Shown piece by piece: positions 25,256 to 43,758 of a DNA stretch of 64,000 bases. The DNA comes from Pelodera strongyloides. Lineage: Eukaryota > Nematoda > Chromadorea > Rhabditida > Rhabditidae. Within the stretch, counting starts at the first letter, position 1; the number at the start of each line of letters is the position of its first letter. The notes below the pieces were generated by a model that was given only the letters and a program-made list of their open reading frames with translations, did no database searches and was not told the DNA's origin. The stretch spans positions 62,001 through 126,000 of the forward strand of contig JAANDG010000012.1 in the NCBI GenBank assembly GCA_036852015.1. Direction: 5' to 3'. Made by a program: the position numbers and the translations under genes.

Positions 25256-26616
25256 TGTATCATAGACTGAAAATGGTACATCAGAAAGGATAATTGTGTT
25301 TCAAGCCATCAAGCAGACTTTCCATCAAACATGTCAATGTGCAATAGAAGTAGAACGGACAAAGTAAGAAGTTGGTCGGACATGACCGGTTTGTGTTTGT
25401 GAATTGAGAACCAGACAAAGAGCACTGCAGCGTGAGAAAACAGAGGCCGTATTCACCAACACGCAGGGAGCCCTCCCTGTCCTACCCAGGGAGCTAAAGA
25501 CTGCGTAGAGAGTGCGAGAGCAGAAGAGATTGAGAGCGCCCGAGCCTAGGGAGGGTTCTGTGTGTTAGTGCATACGGCCTCAGAACACAAACAAAAGAAA
25601 AGAAACATGTTGGTGCCCCCCACACACGGGCCCAGCGATTGTTATGAATTTGACAAGCTCATTTCACCAATAGAGTTTTTAAGTGCATGTTCGTAAACGA
25701 GGAAAGTGTGCAAATGTCATTAAACTGCACGCTCGCGTTCCATACATAAGGACTTTGAAAGTCGCCACAATAGGAGTGCCAATAAAGATCTCACAATCAG
25801 CACATAGTCACAAATTGCACCGATTTTTCGCGGAGCGCTATTTGCATCAGTCCTGTATAAGATAGTGAAGGTCTGCATCGGTCTTGCGCCAAGCTATACA
25901 CGGCATTTGCCGAACGTGCACATTTACACTTTAGCACTTTCAAAATATAAAGAAAAAACTATGAGGAAAAACAACTAAAAATATTGGGAAAGAAGGAAAA
26001 TCTGCAGGAGAGAGAAGTGGGCGGAGCATGTGGAAAATGGGCGGGGCAAACGGTGTAGTTTGTGGTCTGGCTTTGTTCCAAAAATTCCTCAAGGTTTTCA
26101 GGCAAATGTTTCCATTTGAAACGTAAAGTACTGTATTAAGATTGGGAATTTTTTTGGACTACATTTTTAAAAGGAATCCTAAAATTTTCTTTGTATTTTG
26201 TGTTTTTTGTGAACGTTTTTATCAAAATTGTATGTATAATTGATGATTTCTGCATGTTCTGTTCGTTTCAATCCATTTAAATAAGCCCTTACCATATGAA
26301 AAGTGTTTTTTTTTTAATAAATTATTTTGTAACCGTTTTTTTGTCTTTCTCTTTATTTACTCTATTTATATGTACACCATGGTTAATTTTAGCTTCTGTG
26401 TACGTTACATGCGTCCTCGGATTTTAGAGAAGTAGCGTTTTTATGCACGGAAATCTTGCTTGTTAAGGTTTTGGTCTAGTGATCCGTATCTTCAGTTATC
26501 AATTATGTGCCTTGCATTTTTTTGTATCTTTGTCCTGCTTTATCTGTGGTCTACATTTTTTTTATTAGATCCTTGAGAAACTGGAAATAACTCGTGGTTT
26601 TGTTTCAGGTAAAAAC
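25256..26616. promoter_or_regulatory. Head-to-head spacer between PLB-like gene and RPS15
   Basis: About 1.36 kb between two divergent start codons, so it must contain both promoters. It holds a family C MITE (25440-25585) and AT-rich DNA. A TTTGTTTCAG acceptor 7 bp before the RPS15 ATG suggests a 5'-UTR intron or leader trans-splicing. No specific promoter motif can be defended. Confidence 0.5.
25440..25585. mobile_element. Family C MITE (full copy)
   Basis: Inverted ends GAGGCCGTATTCAC and GTGCATACGGCCTC, 146 bp, with internal AGGGAGCCCTCCCT palindromes. Relatives at 8336-8417, 36725-36827 and 57109-57234. Confidence 0.75.
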
Positions 26617-27476
<860 letters not shown>

Positions 27477-28039
27477 TTCCTTGGGTTGTTGTTTTTTGTT
27501 CATAAATTGTTATTGATTCTCGTGTTTCACTACTGTTGGTCTGTCGCATGGCAGTATTGCGCCCTTTATTATGCACTAACATTTATCTATGAGCCTCTTA
27601 TTCTCGAATTTTGGCAATGTATATAGTAATGCACACAGTGGAACATCTTTATTGAAGATATCAGTAAATCATGTACATAACACAGAGTAAGCGCACATTA
27701 GATTGGGCTCAAGGATACAATTCGCACATTTATTTTAAAGTTTGTTTCCTTGCTTATTTTAAAGCAATATAACATCAGGCTTCGAAACCTAAGACGGACA
27801 ACTTCATCCCTGTGTATTTGTGCTCAGAGGATTTTTATTCAAATATACTCATTGAATGTGATGCATGGGAGTGCCGTTTTCCGATATTTGTTTCAAATTC
27901 CGGTTATACCACTTTAATAGCTTCTACGTGGAAGGCCTTTCTGCACCGAAGTAATAAACACCGTGGTTAGGAAAAATAGGTTTGCATATTAAACACATTC
28001 ATCAATAAAAATATACAGTAAGTTGTATATACAGAGAAA
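27477..28039. other. RPS15 / CHMP1 convergent spacer
   Basis: About 560 bp, AT-rich. Position 27758-27918 is a diverged inverted-repeat element with ends like TTTTAAAGCAATATAAC and GTTATACCACTTTAAT. No gene is seen. Confidence 0.5.
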
Positions 28040-29888
28040 TCACATATTTCTGAGAGCAGCAAGTCTCTGAGTCAGTTCATCGTTTTCTGCTACGCTCTGA
28101 GACGAAGCAGGAACTGCCGGCACAGTTGTGGGCACCCCAGAGGGAAGCTCAGCATTTAGTTCGATTCTGAAAACAAGAAGTTATGAATTCCAGGCTATAA
28201 ATCTATGCGTAAAATTACGCATCAACCATCTCCGGATTGGCTTTGACCATCTCCGGAGGCAAATGCAAATATATAGATTTGGGTGAAACGTATCAGTGGT
28301 AATTTACGGTTCGACTCTCAACTAAGCGACCATCTCCGAAATTACGCATGGAAATTATAGCCTGGAATTCGCACGCTTGAAACACCGGTAAAATAGCGAA
28401 TCGCCGTATAGCCACATTGTGCTTGAATAACCATAAAAAAACACCTACCCGGCCTTATCTGCTGCCTCGAGGATCAGAGCATCGACTTGACTCTTTGGAG
28501 CGTTAAGAACAGTGGTACCATCCATAGTTCTTTCCATCGTAGCCGTATGCACATCAAGGTTTTCAAAGTCGCGCTCGAAGCGATCCATCAACTGTTGTAC
28601 CTGTAGGTAGAGGAAATGAATTTCAGAAGTACACTGAAACGTCTTAGGGCGACGATAGGAAGTTCACATAGTTCAACGCTGATACAAAACCATAACCCTA
28701 CCTTTTCAAGATTCATACTCTTCATTGCGCTCTCCATTGCCTTCACAACGCCGCTCATACTCGATGTGACACGTTTTTGTGTGGCTGCAGTTTGAACTCG
28801 AGCTGCGACAGCATCGATCCTGACAAAAACATACAGTACTTGACTGAAAGACCACCTGTTGACCTGTTACAGTGCTTCCGTGTCATGTGTTATATATTTA
28901 AAATATCTATGAATACGAAGGTGAGAACAACCTATGGTTGATTGAGGATGACGGCCAAAATACAGTATATGAGGAAGATATAGGAAATAGGATATAGTCC
29001 AGGCCAGGGCATAAACCTCGCCGGTGAGTCCGGAGGTGGTTCGCGAAATTTTCTCTGTTTGTGATACGTTTCTAATAAATTCCTCGTACCACCTCCGGGC
29101 TTCCCATACCTTCCATGCTAATTCCGGAGGTGGTTCAGCCATGAGCCCTCTAAATTTATGCAATATTCTAATTCCGGTGGTGGTTCGCCGGTGAGCTCGT
29201 CAGCGGGCTTAGGCTATGAGTCCAGGTTAGTCGTGATTGCAAACTATCATACCTGGCGGCCATTCTGATGTAATTGACTGCTTCATTCTTCTTACGGATA
29301 GCGTTCTCAGCGTGCACTTGTGCCACTTCACGGTTTCCCTTCTGTAACAGGTTAAATTGTCAATGATAGTTTCTTATTCTAATTCTTGGGTTTCGTACAC
29401 GTACAATGTTTGTTCTTCATTTAAAATGGAGTAAGACTGAATTAGAACTAAGAGGCAACCCAGAAGAGGAGTTTCGAGTTTCTGTTGTATTATGTACAGA
29501 TAGATAGATTCACTCATAACCATTTTATTGAAATAGCTAATCAACTTCTTCTAAGTCCAAAGGAGCCCCATCAGATTCAGATGCATTGCTTATTAGAGTG
29601 GTTACCTTAATAGCCGCGGTCAATTTGTCCTTCTCCACTTTTTCCTGTTTGTCGCATCTCTGCGCACTCTTTTCCAATTGCTTGGCGGCGAATTTTAGCT
29701 CGAATAAATGCTCTGGAATTGGTATAATTATATCGATGAATTGATTTGGCCCGGATTTATTGATGTCTACAGTTTAATCCATATTTTTCATATACAAAAC
29801 CCAGAACATGCTAGCCGAGCTGGGACGAATACAAAAAGTATGGTTGTTTAAATCAATTAAAAATGAAGAACATACTATCGAGCGACAT
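28040..29888 (-). CDS. CHMP1: Charged multivesicular body protein 1 (ESCRT-III, DID2)
   Basis: CHMP1/Did2 is a late ESCRT-III subunit that recruits the AAA ATPase VPS4 and modulates filament disassembly in multivesicular body formation, cytokinesis and nuclear envelope sealing. Minus-strand exons: 29888-29876, 29712-29606, 29341-29253, 28819-28702, 28600-28449, 28166-28040; about 201 residues against 196 in human CHMP1A. The first exon encodes only four codons (MSLD) plus one base; it joins to [17 protein letters not shown], matching the family start. Further blocks are [51 protein letters not shown] and the C-terminal MIM1 motif [13 protein letters not shown] for VPS4 MIT binding. All phases agree. 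Two introns carry MITEs (28185-28370, 29011-29222). Confidence 0.95.
28185..28370. mobile_element. MITE with GAATTCCAGGCTATAA termini (family E)
   Basis: Perfect 16-bp terminal inverted repeats at 28185-28200 and 28355-28370, 186 bp. The interior has several CCATCTCCGGA motifs related to family D. In the last CHMP1 intron. Confidence 0.85.
29011..29222. mobile_element. Family D MITE (copy 2)
   Basis: Inverse copy of 9276-9484 with about four differences by eye across about 210 bp. It starts near GGGCATAAACCTCGCCGGTG. In a CHMP1 intron. Confidence 0.85.
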
Positions 29889-31629
29889 TGTTGAATCTCC
29901 GGCGCCCAGTTTGTAGATGTAGGGAGAGGTCGTTCACTATGAAGGAACGTCCTGGAACAAGTAAGAATAAGATTTGCTGGAGTGTGCAAAAACTTGAAAA
30001 GGGGGACGGACTCACTACTTACTGCTACCACAGCAAGGAAGGAATGAATACAAGGTTATAGTATAGTAATGAGTTCAAGCACCAGTGATGAAGAGAATTT
30101 TGAAATATCGAAAACCGCGATTTGAATGTGCACAGCGCAGGGAGCACAGCTTTAGGTGCAATATATCACTACTTTATTCACACATACAATCAATCAGATA
30201 CAACATCAATCAAGTACATGGAACAAGTGCGGAAGGTTTCTAGCGTCGTGCTTCTTCAATCCGCGGGGGAATGCGTGGAGGGGAGATTTTTCTTCAGATA
30301 ATGTCGATCCTTGATCTTTCCAATGAGGTTTTTGTGGAGTTATACAGAGTGTTTGACGACGAGACGAAAGGACAAATCCCTCGAAGTCTTCAGGCTAGGC
30401 AATGGGGGATTCGCCTCGATTTTCCCCGCCTCGGTGGCATTGAGTGTGTGTTGTGGCTGGATTCGAACTCGGGTCGGCTGACTGCGAAGCGCGGACGTTT
30501 CCAATGGGCCACCGAGGCAATTGAAATAAACCAACACACTACACTTTGTTATTTGGGGGTCAAGCTGGTAAGTTATAATTAGTAATAATAAGGAAAGGTA
30601 TGTTCACATTACGCGAAGGAAGAAGGAAACACGGGTTATGAAAATAATAGCGGCGCAAAAACCTGTGAATCTAGATGTCACATCACGTCACTACGGCTTC
30701 ACATGCAACTTACCTTCAATGAAGTGGTGGGAACAGATAAATTGCTAGAATATATTTCCAGGTAGATAATGAAATAGTTGAAGACGAACCCAAAAAGAAA
30801 ATCAAAGGACTGAAACCAAGTCTCTCTCTCCCCTGCCATCTTATCATTGCGAAAGAAAAGATGAGTCATCGCAGATTGAGTCAATAAAAAAGGCCATAGC
30901 GCAAGGCAGCGTCGGACCCACAATTAGAGACCTCTTCAGTTTAATCAAAACACACTAAACGGCCGTACTGTCGAACAAGTTAACTGGTACACTATGAGAA
31001 AACAAAATAAAGGATTTAAAGTGTTTCTGGATGTAAGAATCTCAGTGCTACCGTAACTGGGAGCAGCGCAATGCCGGCAAGAGATAAACAACTACGAGAA
31101 CGAATCATAAGATGATAAGAATAAGACGAATAGAAGAAAAACTTAAATAAGCGAGCGAGCGGCGCGCGCGCACAGCTTCTCTCCCGCGCGCACAAAAATA
31201 ATGATTAAAATAGTGTCGAAATACTGTAGATAGTGCTGTGTATACACAAAATACAGTAAACCACACAATATTGTCTTAATTATTGTTTAATTTGGTTCTT
31301 CGATCGTGCGTGTGTATGATTTTGTGTTTCTTGTCTGGTTGGGTAGGGTAGTGTGATTGTAGATTATATTGCTTGACAAATTCCTGGACACATTGGTTTT
31401 AAGCTATAATAGAAATTAATGCACTCCCGGCCGTAATAGTGTGTGAATCTGAGAAAATTCAACTTGAATCTGAAACTTCATCAAGATTAAAGTAGGTGCT
31501 GTGTTATCTTTGTGATGCGAGTTTCACATGCGCCGTTATTATCACTTTCTGCATGTGTGTCCGATATATTACTGCCTTTGATGCAAATTATGTGTGTCTT
31601 CTACGCATGTATTTCAGTGCTCACATCAA
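29889..31629. promoter_or_regulatory. Head-to-head spacer between CHMP1 and SNX27
   Basis: About 1.74 kb between divergent genes, presumed to hold both promoters. It contains a SINE-like repeat (30160-30530) and a CpG-rich patch at 31148-31194 (GCGAGCGAGCGGCGCGCGCG) in otherwise AT-rich DNA, the best promoter candidate here. A reading frame at 30271-30582 lies inside the repeat and is not accepted. Confidence 0.45.
30160..30530 (-). mobile_element. tRNA-derived SINE-like repeat
   Basis: On the minus strand, GAGTTCGAATCC near 30470 is a good RNA polymerase III B box and TGGCCCATTGG near 30507 is an A-box-like block. A tail toward 30175 (CACACATACAATCAATCAGA) is shared with a second copy at 45290-45475. 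The cloverleaf is degenerate, so this is not an intact tRNA gene. Confidence 0.55.
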
Positions 31630-37433
<5,804 letters not shown>

Positions 37434-37519
37434 AAAACAACAAAACACTAAACTAGCAACACAGGATATACCCGCACAGTATTGATAAACTCAATAACTA
37501 ATGATTGCGCAGAAATTGA

Positions 37520-40500
37520 TCATAGGCAGAGAGGTATGGTGTTCGCTGCCTTGTTCGCGAATACCGTATCCGAAGGACTGAGGAAGTCCTCCATCGAGAT
37601 AGTGACTGGGGCTTCTGGCCTCACTCCGGGGGCTGTTGCCTCGACATCAGGGGCCGAACCTTCACTGTCGTAGTAGTGAGCCCGGCCGAGCTTACGAAGG
37701 AATTCATGGCGATTTCTACAATGAATTCAATTCATAACTTGGCAAATTGTAGTTCGCTTCTCTACGGTTTATTAGATAGCGGTAGTCCGTCTGTCACCGC
37801 CAGATACAAGAATTTTCCTAACTGGGAATAGTTTACGAGTGTGAAACTACTGGATGATAGATTACCAATATGAAAGAAAGAATTACCGTATTGCGGAAAG
37901 ACTACATCTCAAGAGTAGAGGATGAGGCCGGCGATCAACTCATTGGACAGTCCCATCACACGGTGAACGTAGTGATAGTTGGCAGTTATGAACTTGGCAT
38001 CTGGAAAAGGGGAGGTGAGGGAAAACAGTCTCATCGCTTCTAACACATTAAGCCTGCTATGCTAGCATGATGTGTCGCTGACGCCAACAAGTGATACTGA
38101 TCTCGGGTTTTAGCTATTGCGTCTATTTATAGTCTACTCTGCTTTACATGATAATGAACGTACCCATCATGTAGAGCCGGGGATCATTTAACAGCATGTC
38201 CTTCATCTCGTTGGGAGTGAATTTGAGCTCCTTGTTGAAAAGATTGACCAGTCTCTGTAATAAATGAAATCAACGTTGCGGCGCATAGTTACCGTTCCGA
38301 TCAAATGGTAGCGGAATAAGATTTACACCAACAGTAAGAACCCTATTACTGCAACATGCTAAATGGGGCATTCGCGGATATTTACGTATTGGCTCTAAGC
38401 ATTTAGTTACTTAGTAAAAGCTCACCTGTAGTGGTCCAAGTCCGAACATTATAATCCTCGGTTCTTTGATGACGATCGCTCGCACATCCTTTCCTTTCAG
38501 TGAGAACTGCTTTTGAATCCATCCAAGTCGGGCATCCAAAGTATTCACGGGCACATTCAACCAGTATCTCGGAATTATAATTAGGTTACTGTAAGTTCCC
38601 CAATTCCAAACCCCCATTGTACGGCAACCACAAAACAATTCAGTAATTGAACACGAGCGGTATTGCTCAATTTATTGCTCGGGATTGTGCAGTAAAAAGG
38701 CATGTAGAACGTTGACTATGGCTATGTATAATACGTAGAAAAACTTACCGAAACTCTTTAATAAGCTTGACAATTTGTTCCGGATTGAATTTCTTGGCCT
38801 CCAGATAGTTGACGCGCGCCTGCAACGATATTTTTGTGTCTGAACTCTGGACCAGAACCATATGGCGTTTTCGTATCCTTTAAAAAATAACACTCAAATA
38901 GGTAGTTTGAATGTAAACCATACCCTATACCTCAGATACAATTAAGCTACTCATGCAAATTCTCAAACCTTCATATCTTCGATGCTCTGAATGAGAAAGA
39001 AGGGGTTCCTGGTGAGATAGTCGCCTAGATCATTCGGCTCCATACCTACTTCATTCACTAACCATTGGATCTAAACATTTTATTCAATAGTTGGGGCTTC
39101 TTTGGAACTGCACCAATCGTTGGCCAATATTTACAACTGTTTATAATAAATCTTTATTGGTCGATGGATAAGGCAAAGAAAAATGAGGCAAAAACGTGAA
39201 TTTGTAAAGACCAAAAGGAAGCATTGTTTCTTTATGGAAGCATTGAAAAGACTCACCCTTGGTTTCACATCCCGATCCAGATCGAGCCTCACCAAATGTC
39301 GACTCAGCCGAGGGTGAGCAGTGTCGACCTGTAAGATTGTTTATGGAAAACGTCCTCCGGTACTAAATGAACAAAACAGTCCGCGCTCACTCCTCATTTT
39401 GGTACCACTGTGGTATTATAAGGATGCTTCGGGGCAAATGTATTATCCAACCTCAAACAGATCCACTCCCAGTTCGACCAATGCCTGTAGAGCTGTTGAA
39501 GCGTTCACATACGGAGCGATGCTACGGGAGTGTGTTGGGGGACACCATACAGTGGGATCGAATGGGTGTGGGTTTTCCCTAAAATGTGACCGAAACAGGG
39601 TTATGCTGATTCGGATATTTGAAAAAGGACGGTTGGATATTAACTGCATCTATTCACTTGATAAGGTTTTTATAAGAGAACGGAGCATGGAAAAAGCATA
39701 GATTATAAGCTGCTATCGGGTGGATCTGTAGGACTATGAGAAATAGAAACGAAGCGTACGGTGATGGTGGTTTCGTCAAGTCCGACTTCTCCAGTTCGCC
39801 TTCGTCGTAAGAAATCTTGCGAAACACCGATTGGCCCAACTTTTTCTTCATGTATTCACGCCGCTCGGGTGATAATTCATCCTGAATGGGAGGAGTTGGG
39901 AAGGATTATTGTCCTCGAGTATATACTTGTTCCATTTGAAAGGGTTTCTACACCTTAGTTACCTCCTAAGTACCTAAGGTAAGGACCGCGTACAGCATCA
40001 CTACGAGGAATAGGGGATTCTAGGTCTACAAACCTTTTTCTGTGGAGTTAGTGATTCGGTATGATGTGTCTCCCCAAGAATTTCAGCCAGTTCCTTGGCT
40101 CTTTGCTCCAAATGGATGTCTTCTCTGTGAGCAAGCGACTGGGGATCAACTTCTGAACTTCCGCTCTAAATTTATTCATATGAAATAAAAATGATGGTAG
40201 TAGCGTAGTACTACTAATAATCTGCCCATGCATGTGAGCGTACTGCAAAAATAATACAGTTTTTTTGTAAAGTGTACTTCAAAATCGCATCGCATAATAT
40301 TTAATTATTAATTACCTTACCTCTGCATTAATTGCCATATCCTGTAGTCTGAAAGTCTTAATCTTTTGCCTTGTCCTGCGGAGCTCTTCACGCATTTCTT
40401 CCAATCTCTGCTCCTTTTGCTCATCGAGTTTCGATGCCGAATTTGTCTGCATGGTGTTTATAAAATGGAGAAGGAAGTACGGATTACTAGCGTATTCCTA

Positions 40501-40710
40501 GAGGTGAAACGTATAAAAGGTAACCTTAGCTTATCTTTTATATCATAACTCAAGGAGTGTGCGTAATGCAAGTCGTTGAGGGTGGAGTTAAAAACTAATG
40601 TATTACGTATTTTTTCGAACCTCTTCTGCGCTGCTGACTGCTTCTGACAGGCAACGATATAACTGTGAAGTTCTACATCGGAATAGTGTAAATAATTGCC
40701 TTCGTAGCAT
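37520..40710 (-). CDS. MTERF3: Mitochondrial transcription termination factor 3 (MTERF3), with apparent frameshift
   Basis: MTERF3 is a mitochondrial matrix superhelical protein that represses mtDNA transcription and aids ribosome assembly. Minus-strand exons: 40710-40621, 40446-40321, 40165-40034, 39881-39760, 39578-39452, 39328-39257, 39070-38969, 38819-38749, 38567-38426, 38254-38164, 38000-37887, 37715-37520. The N-terminus MLRRQLFTLFRCRTSQLYRC is a typical Arg-rich mitochondrial presequence. mTERF repeats: NASTALQALVELGVDLFE, HPRLSRHLVRLDLDRDV, GDYLTRNPFFLIQSIEDMK, LDARLGWIQKQFSLKGKDVR, MKDMLLNDPRLYMM, YVHRVMGLSNELIA. The C-terminus RNRHEFLRKLGRAHYYD then TISMEDFLSPSDTVFANKAA matches the human end. 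In the exon 38000-37887 the frame switches at about 37924-37932: upstream similarity ends in ELIAG, and the following HPLLLRCSLSAIR lies in another frame, which then joins in phase with the last exon. Sequencing error, recent pseudogenisation or recoding cannot be told apart here. Confidence 0.87.
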
Positions 40711-41205
40711 CTAAACAAATATGGATGTTAAAAAATAATTAAAACAAATGCTTTCGTTGTGAAGAGAGCTTTTGTATAATATCGTTAGGTTCAGTCAAAA
40801 TCCCCCTGATCTCTTTTTATCAAGGAGTAGTTATGATAGCTTTATAGATGCATTTATATTGTGTAAAATATAAAAATTAGATCATTTTTGATAAATCAGA
40901 AAAAAATAGAAAATTGGATACCCTACGAGAAAATTCTGCCACCGACGATTCTAGTAGATCCTCCGTCATTAGTACACTGGTGTACACTACACTGTTGAAT
41001 AAAAAAAAATCACGAAGCTCGATGTTTCACTGTGAATACTTGATTGGTAATTATTACAGTGCACATGTAATTCCGTATATTCTTTCACAGATCGAATTGT
41101 TATAATGGAAAGTGCTTAAAAGTAGGCCCAATTTCGTGTTCCACTATTTATTTACATTTGCTTGAAATTACATGCCTGACTTATAATTTTGTAATTTAGT
41201 GCGAG
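40711..41205. promoter_or_regulatory. Spacer upstream of MTERF3 and of the small plus-strand reading frame
   Basis: About 495 bp of AT-rich DNA bounded by two divergent starts, each next to an acceptor-like TTTAG. It must hold the MTERF3 promoter. No motif is claimed. Confidence 0.4.
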
Positions 41206-41974
41206 ATGCTGGCTGACTGTTTCTCCCAAATTGCCCTTGAAAAACAATCCGAAGCGGAGAGATTGGCGATTACGGCAAAGGAGGAGAGGAGAGCTGCAGA
41301 AGCAATGTATGTTTATGTTATGTAGGAACCGTTATCTATATGTTTTCTTCATGGAATACTGTAGCCACATGCCAATTTTGTCGTGTGGTGTGTCCTGTTA
41401 ATAATAGTAACGGTTTATTGGTTAACAATCAATACAAATAAAGAACGTCATCCAAAGGGAACCCTAAGACCCCGCGCTTCACAACGCGAAAGTACTTACT
41501 AGGGACCATATTTATAGCTGTATGTTCTGAACTGGGGTGAAACAAAAATGCATATAAAATTACAAACAAATTGCACAAGGAAAACATAAACATTGTAAGA
41601 AGTCGATTGTAAGAAGTAGATTGTTGAAATATAGCGTACTCGGTATGGCATTGTAGTGCTAACAGCAGCTGCTCTAATAGATTCCGGCACCATGTTCTAC
41701 TACAAATTACGTAAGAGTGACCTTATATTATTACGTGATTTATCGTAGGTCGTCTTTCTACCGATCGTCTATTTGTTTAACCATATTTTTTAACATCTTC
41801 TATGCGTATGTTAATATGTATGTGCCAACAAATTGGTACATACATCACACTGTTTCAGACATCATGTGGAAGATACTCCTCAGTACTACTGCAGAGTGTG
41901 ATGCCAACTAATTGGTTGTTTTAGACATCATGTGGAAGATACTCCTCAGTATTGCAGAGTGTGATGCCTCTCCT
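41206..41974 (+). CDS. Putative very small two-exon gene, function unknown
   Basis: GTAATTTAG at 41191-41199 is followed by ATG at 41206 and an open exon to 41306 with a GTATGT donor. It encodes MLADCFSQIALEKQSEAERL, then an Ala/Glu/Arg-rich likely helix. Splicing in phase to the acceptor at 41934 adds IHHVEDTPQYCRV-stop (exon 41935-41974), giving about 46 residues. A second acceptor at 41858 opens a near-identical terminal exon (41859-41901) whose product differs by one extra Tyr. The exon composition and splice sites look genuine, but the product is not recognised. The exon copy at 41935 is also open in another frame to 42027. Confidence 0.35.
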
Positions 41975-43758
41975 TCAATTACAACCACCACTCACAAGAG
42001 GACAGCCGACATCCTGGATGAGTTGTGAATTTATTATGATTTTCAATATTTATATGTATATTAGTGGGGGTTTAATATTCTAAATGTCTTAGCGGATGTG
42101 CGTACAGCAATCCATAACTATGGGTTAGAGTGTTGGAAATTTTCAAGCTGACGCCGCGGTTTTGACATTAAAACGTCTAGTGTTCTTTTCTATGCCTGTT
42201 CGTTTATATCGTAATCCACAGTTAACTTAAATTAGCGGCTGGCCACTTGGCTTATCATTTACAAAGCAGATTTGGTGCACCAACACATTATATTATTAGT
42301 ATGTGGTCCTGTTCCATTGCCAATTGTTTTTGTTTCCTCCTTGCTTCACTCGGTGATTTTTTTTGTGAAATTTCAGTTTTTAGACGAGTAGCTCCTTTTT
42401 CACCCAGGTGTATTTTATGATAAACCTAACTCCCATTGTACATATTTTCCTGCTTTCCTATCTTACTGTAAAATGATTATGCAGTCAGAGAGTTTCCCAC
42501 ATTTTGTGAGCTATGAATATACAAGAGTGTCCTTATAAACCTACCCTTCTATATCCTTTAATAGAACGGAGCGCGCACTTGGAGCGTAAAAGATGATTTT
42601 GTTATATGTTGGCTTTCAAGGTTCTATCCCCCCTCCTTCCCTAGAATTCTAGCAGATTTCTATCTTCCCTACTATTTAGGTACTAATTTGTTTGCTCTCG
42701 CTTTGGGCCTGAAACAGCTTTAACATTACTGAAAACTTTCCCTTTTGTGTTTTTGTATGATGTAGTAGATTAAGTATCATATCGCTAATCGCTTCCTTGT
42801 AGTCGCTTCATGCATTCCATGATATCTTTATTTAGTTTTTTTTTTGCTTGTTTTCTATTTTTTACCAAGTTGAGTCTCTCCCCCTTGTACTTACGTTGTT
42901 TCGGTACCCTATATTTATTCAGTAATTCTGTTTTGTGGAGTGACGTACCTTAGCTTATTGTTAGAGTTTTTATTCAACTAACGTCTAAGTTTAGTCACTG
43001 GCTATCGGTGACCGCTTATTTAGTAACGTGCCAAGAATCTTGTCAACAACGGTGAAATATGATGTATGATTTTTGATGTAGTGCGACATTAATATATTTG
43101 AATATGTAGTGCAACTTAAATGTTTTACTTGTGAATAACTTAACTTGTATGAAATTGTATTCTCCTATCTATGTTTTCCGTATTAGATTTACCAAAGCTG
43201 GAAAACCGTGGTCGTGTAAAGTACCATATTGTGAAGCATGACTGAACTCTCGGGATTGTTAATATTGATTGAGTTTAATTTGTTATATCGTTATTTTATT
43301 ATATTTCTATTTATTAAGGAAGCTGAGCTTTACTGTCCTGTAGGATTTTATACTTATTATAGTGGTGTAAATTGTTTAGAGAGCCGACTGTGAATTTTGT
43401 TTATATAATTTAAACGTTTTAATGTTTATATCTGTTTTTGAAATTCTAACCTAAACCTGTGAAAGTTTTAATTGCTTGTATTATTCCAAGTTTTAGTTTT
43501 GTATGTTGATTAATAGAGAATAAATGTATATTGTCCTTCGCGTGCTCGTATTTTTGAACTTTTGAAGCGTCGACACGCTTTGTTATTTAAATGCCTTCAT
43601 ATTTTGTGATTACTTTGGTTTGAGGAGATTGTTTAGTGTTGTAGGTACTACTGTAAGGTTTGACGAAACCGGGATGATATAATTATGTATATGTATGCTA
43701 ATTTCATTTGTTTTAGGAGCTCTGAAGTTATCTGGCTCCCGACTTTTGACTATCGAAG
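41975..43758. other. Spacer upstream of the ANKRD gene
   Basis: About 1.8 kb, T-rich, with no supported gene. An acceptor-like TTTGTTTTAG at 43707-43716, 42 bp before the ANKRD start codon, suggests a 5'-UTR exon boundary or leader addition site. Confidence 0.45.

Noticed and set aside
30271..30582. 103-codon plus-strand frame
   Set aside because: Lies within the SINE-like repeat; the other copy at 45290 does not keep the frame.
37482..37673. Plus-strand frame beginning near MVFAALFANTVSEGL as the last SNX27 exon
   Set aside because: It joins in phase and looks helical, but it is antisense to the MTERF3 C-terminal exon, whose FLRKLGRAHYYD and DFLSPSDTVFANKAA clearly match the family. The exon 37386-37433 is preferred for SNX27.
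39321..39701. 126-codon plus-strand frame
   Set aside because: Antisense shadow of the MTERF3 exon 39578-39452 and adjoining intron.
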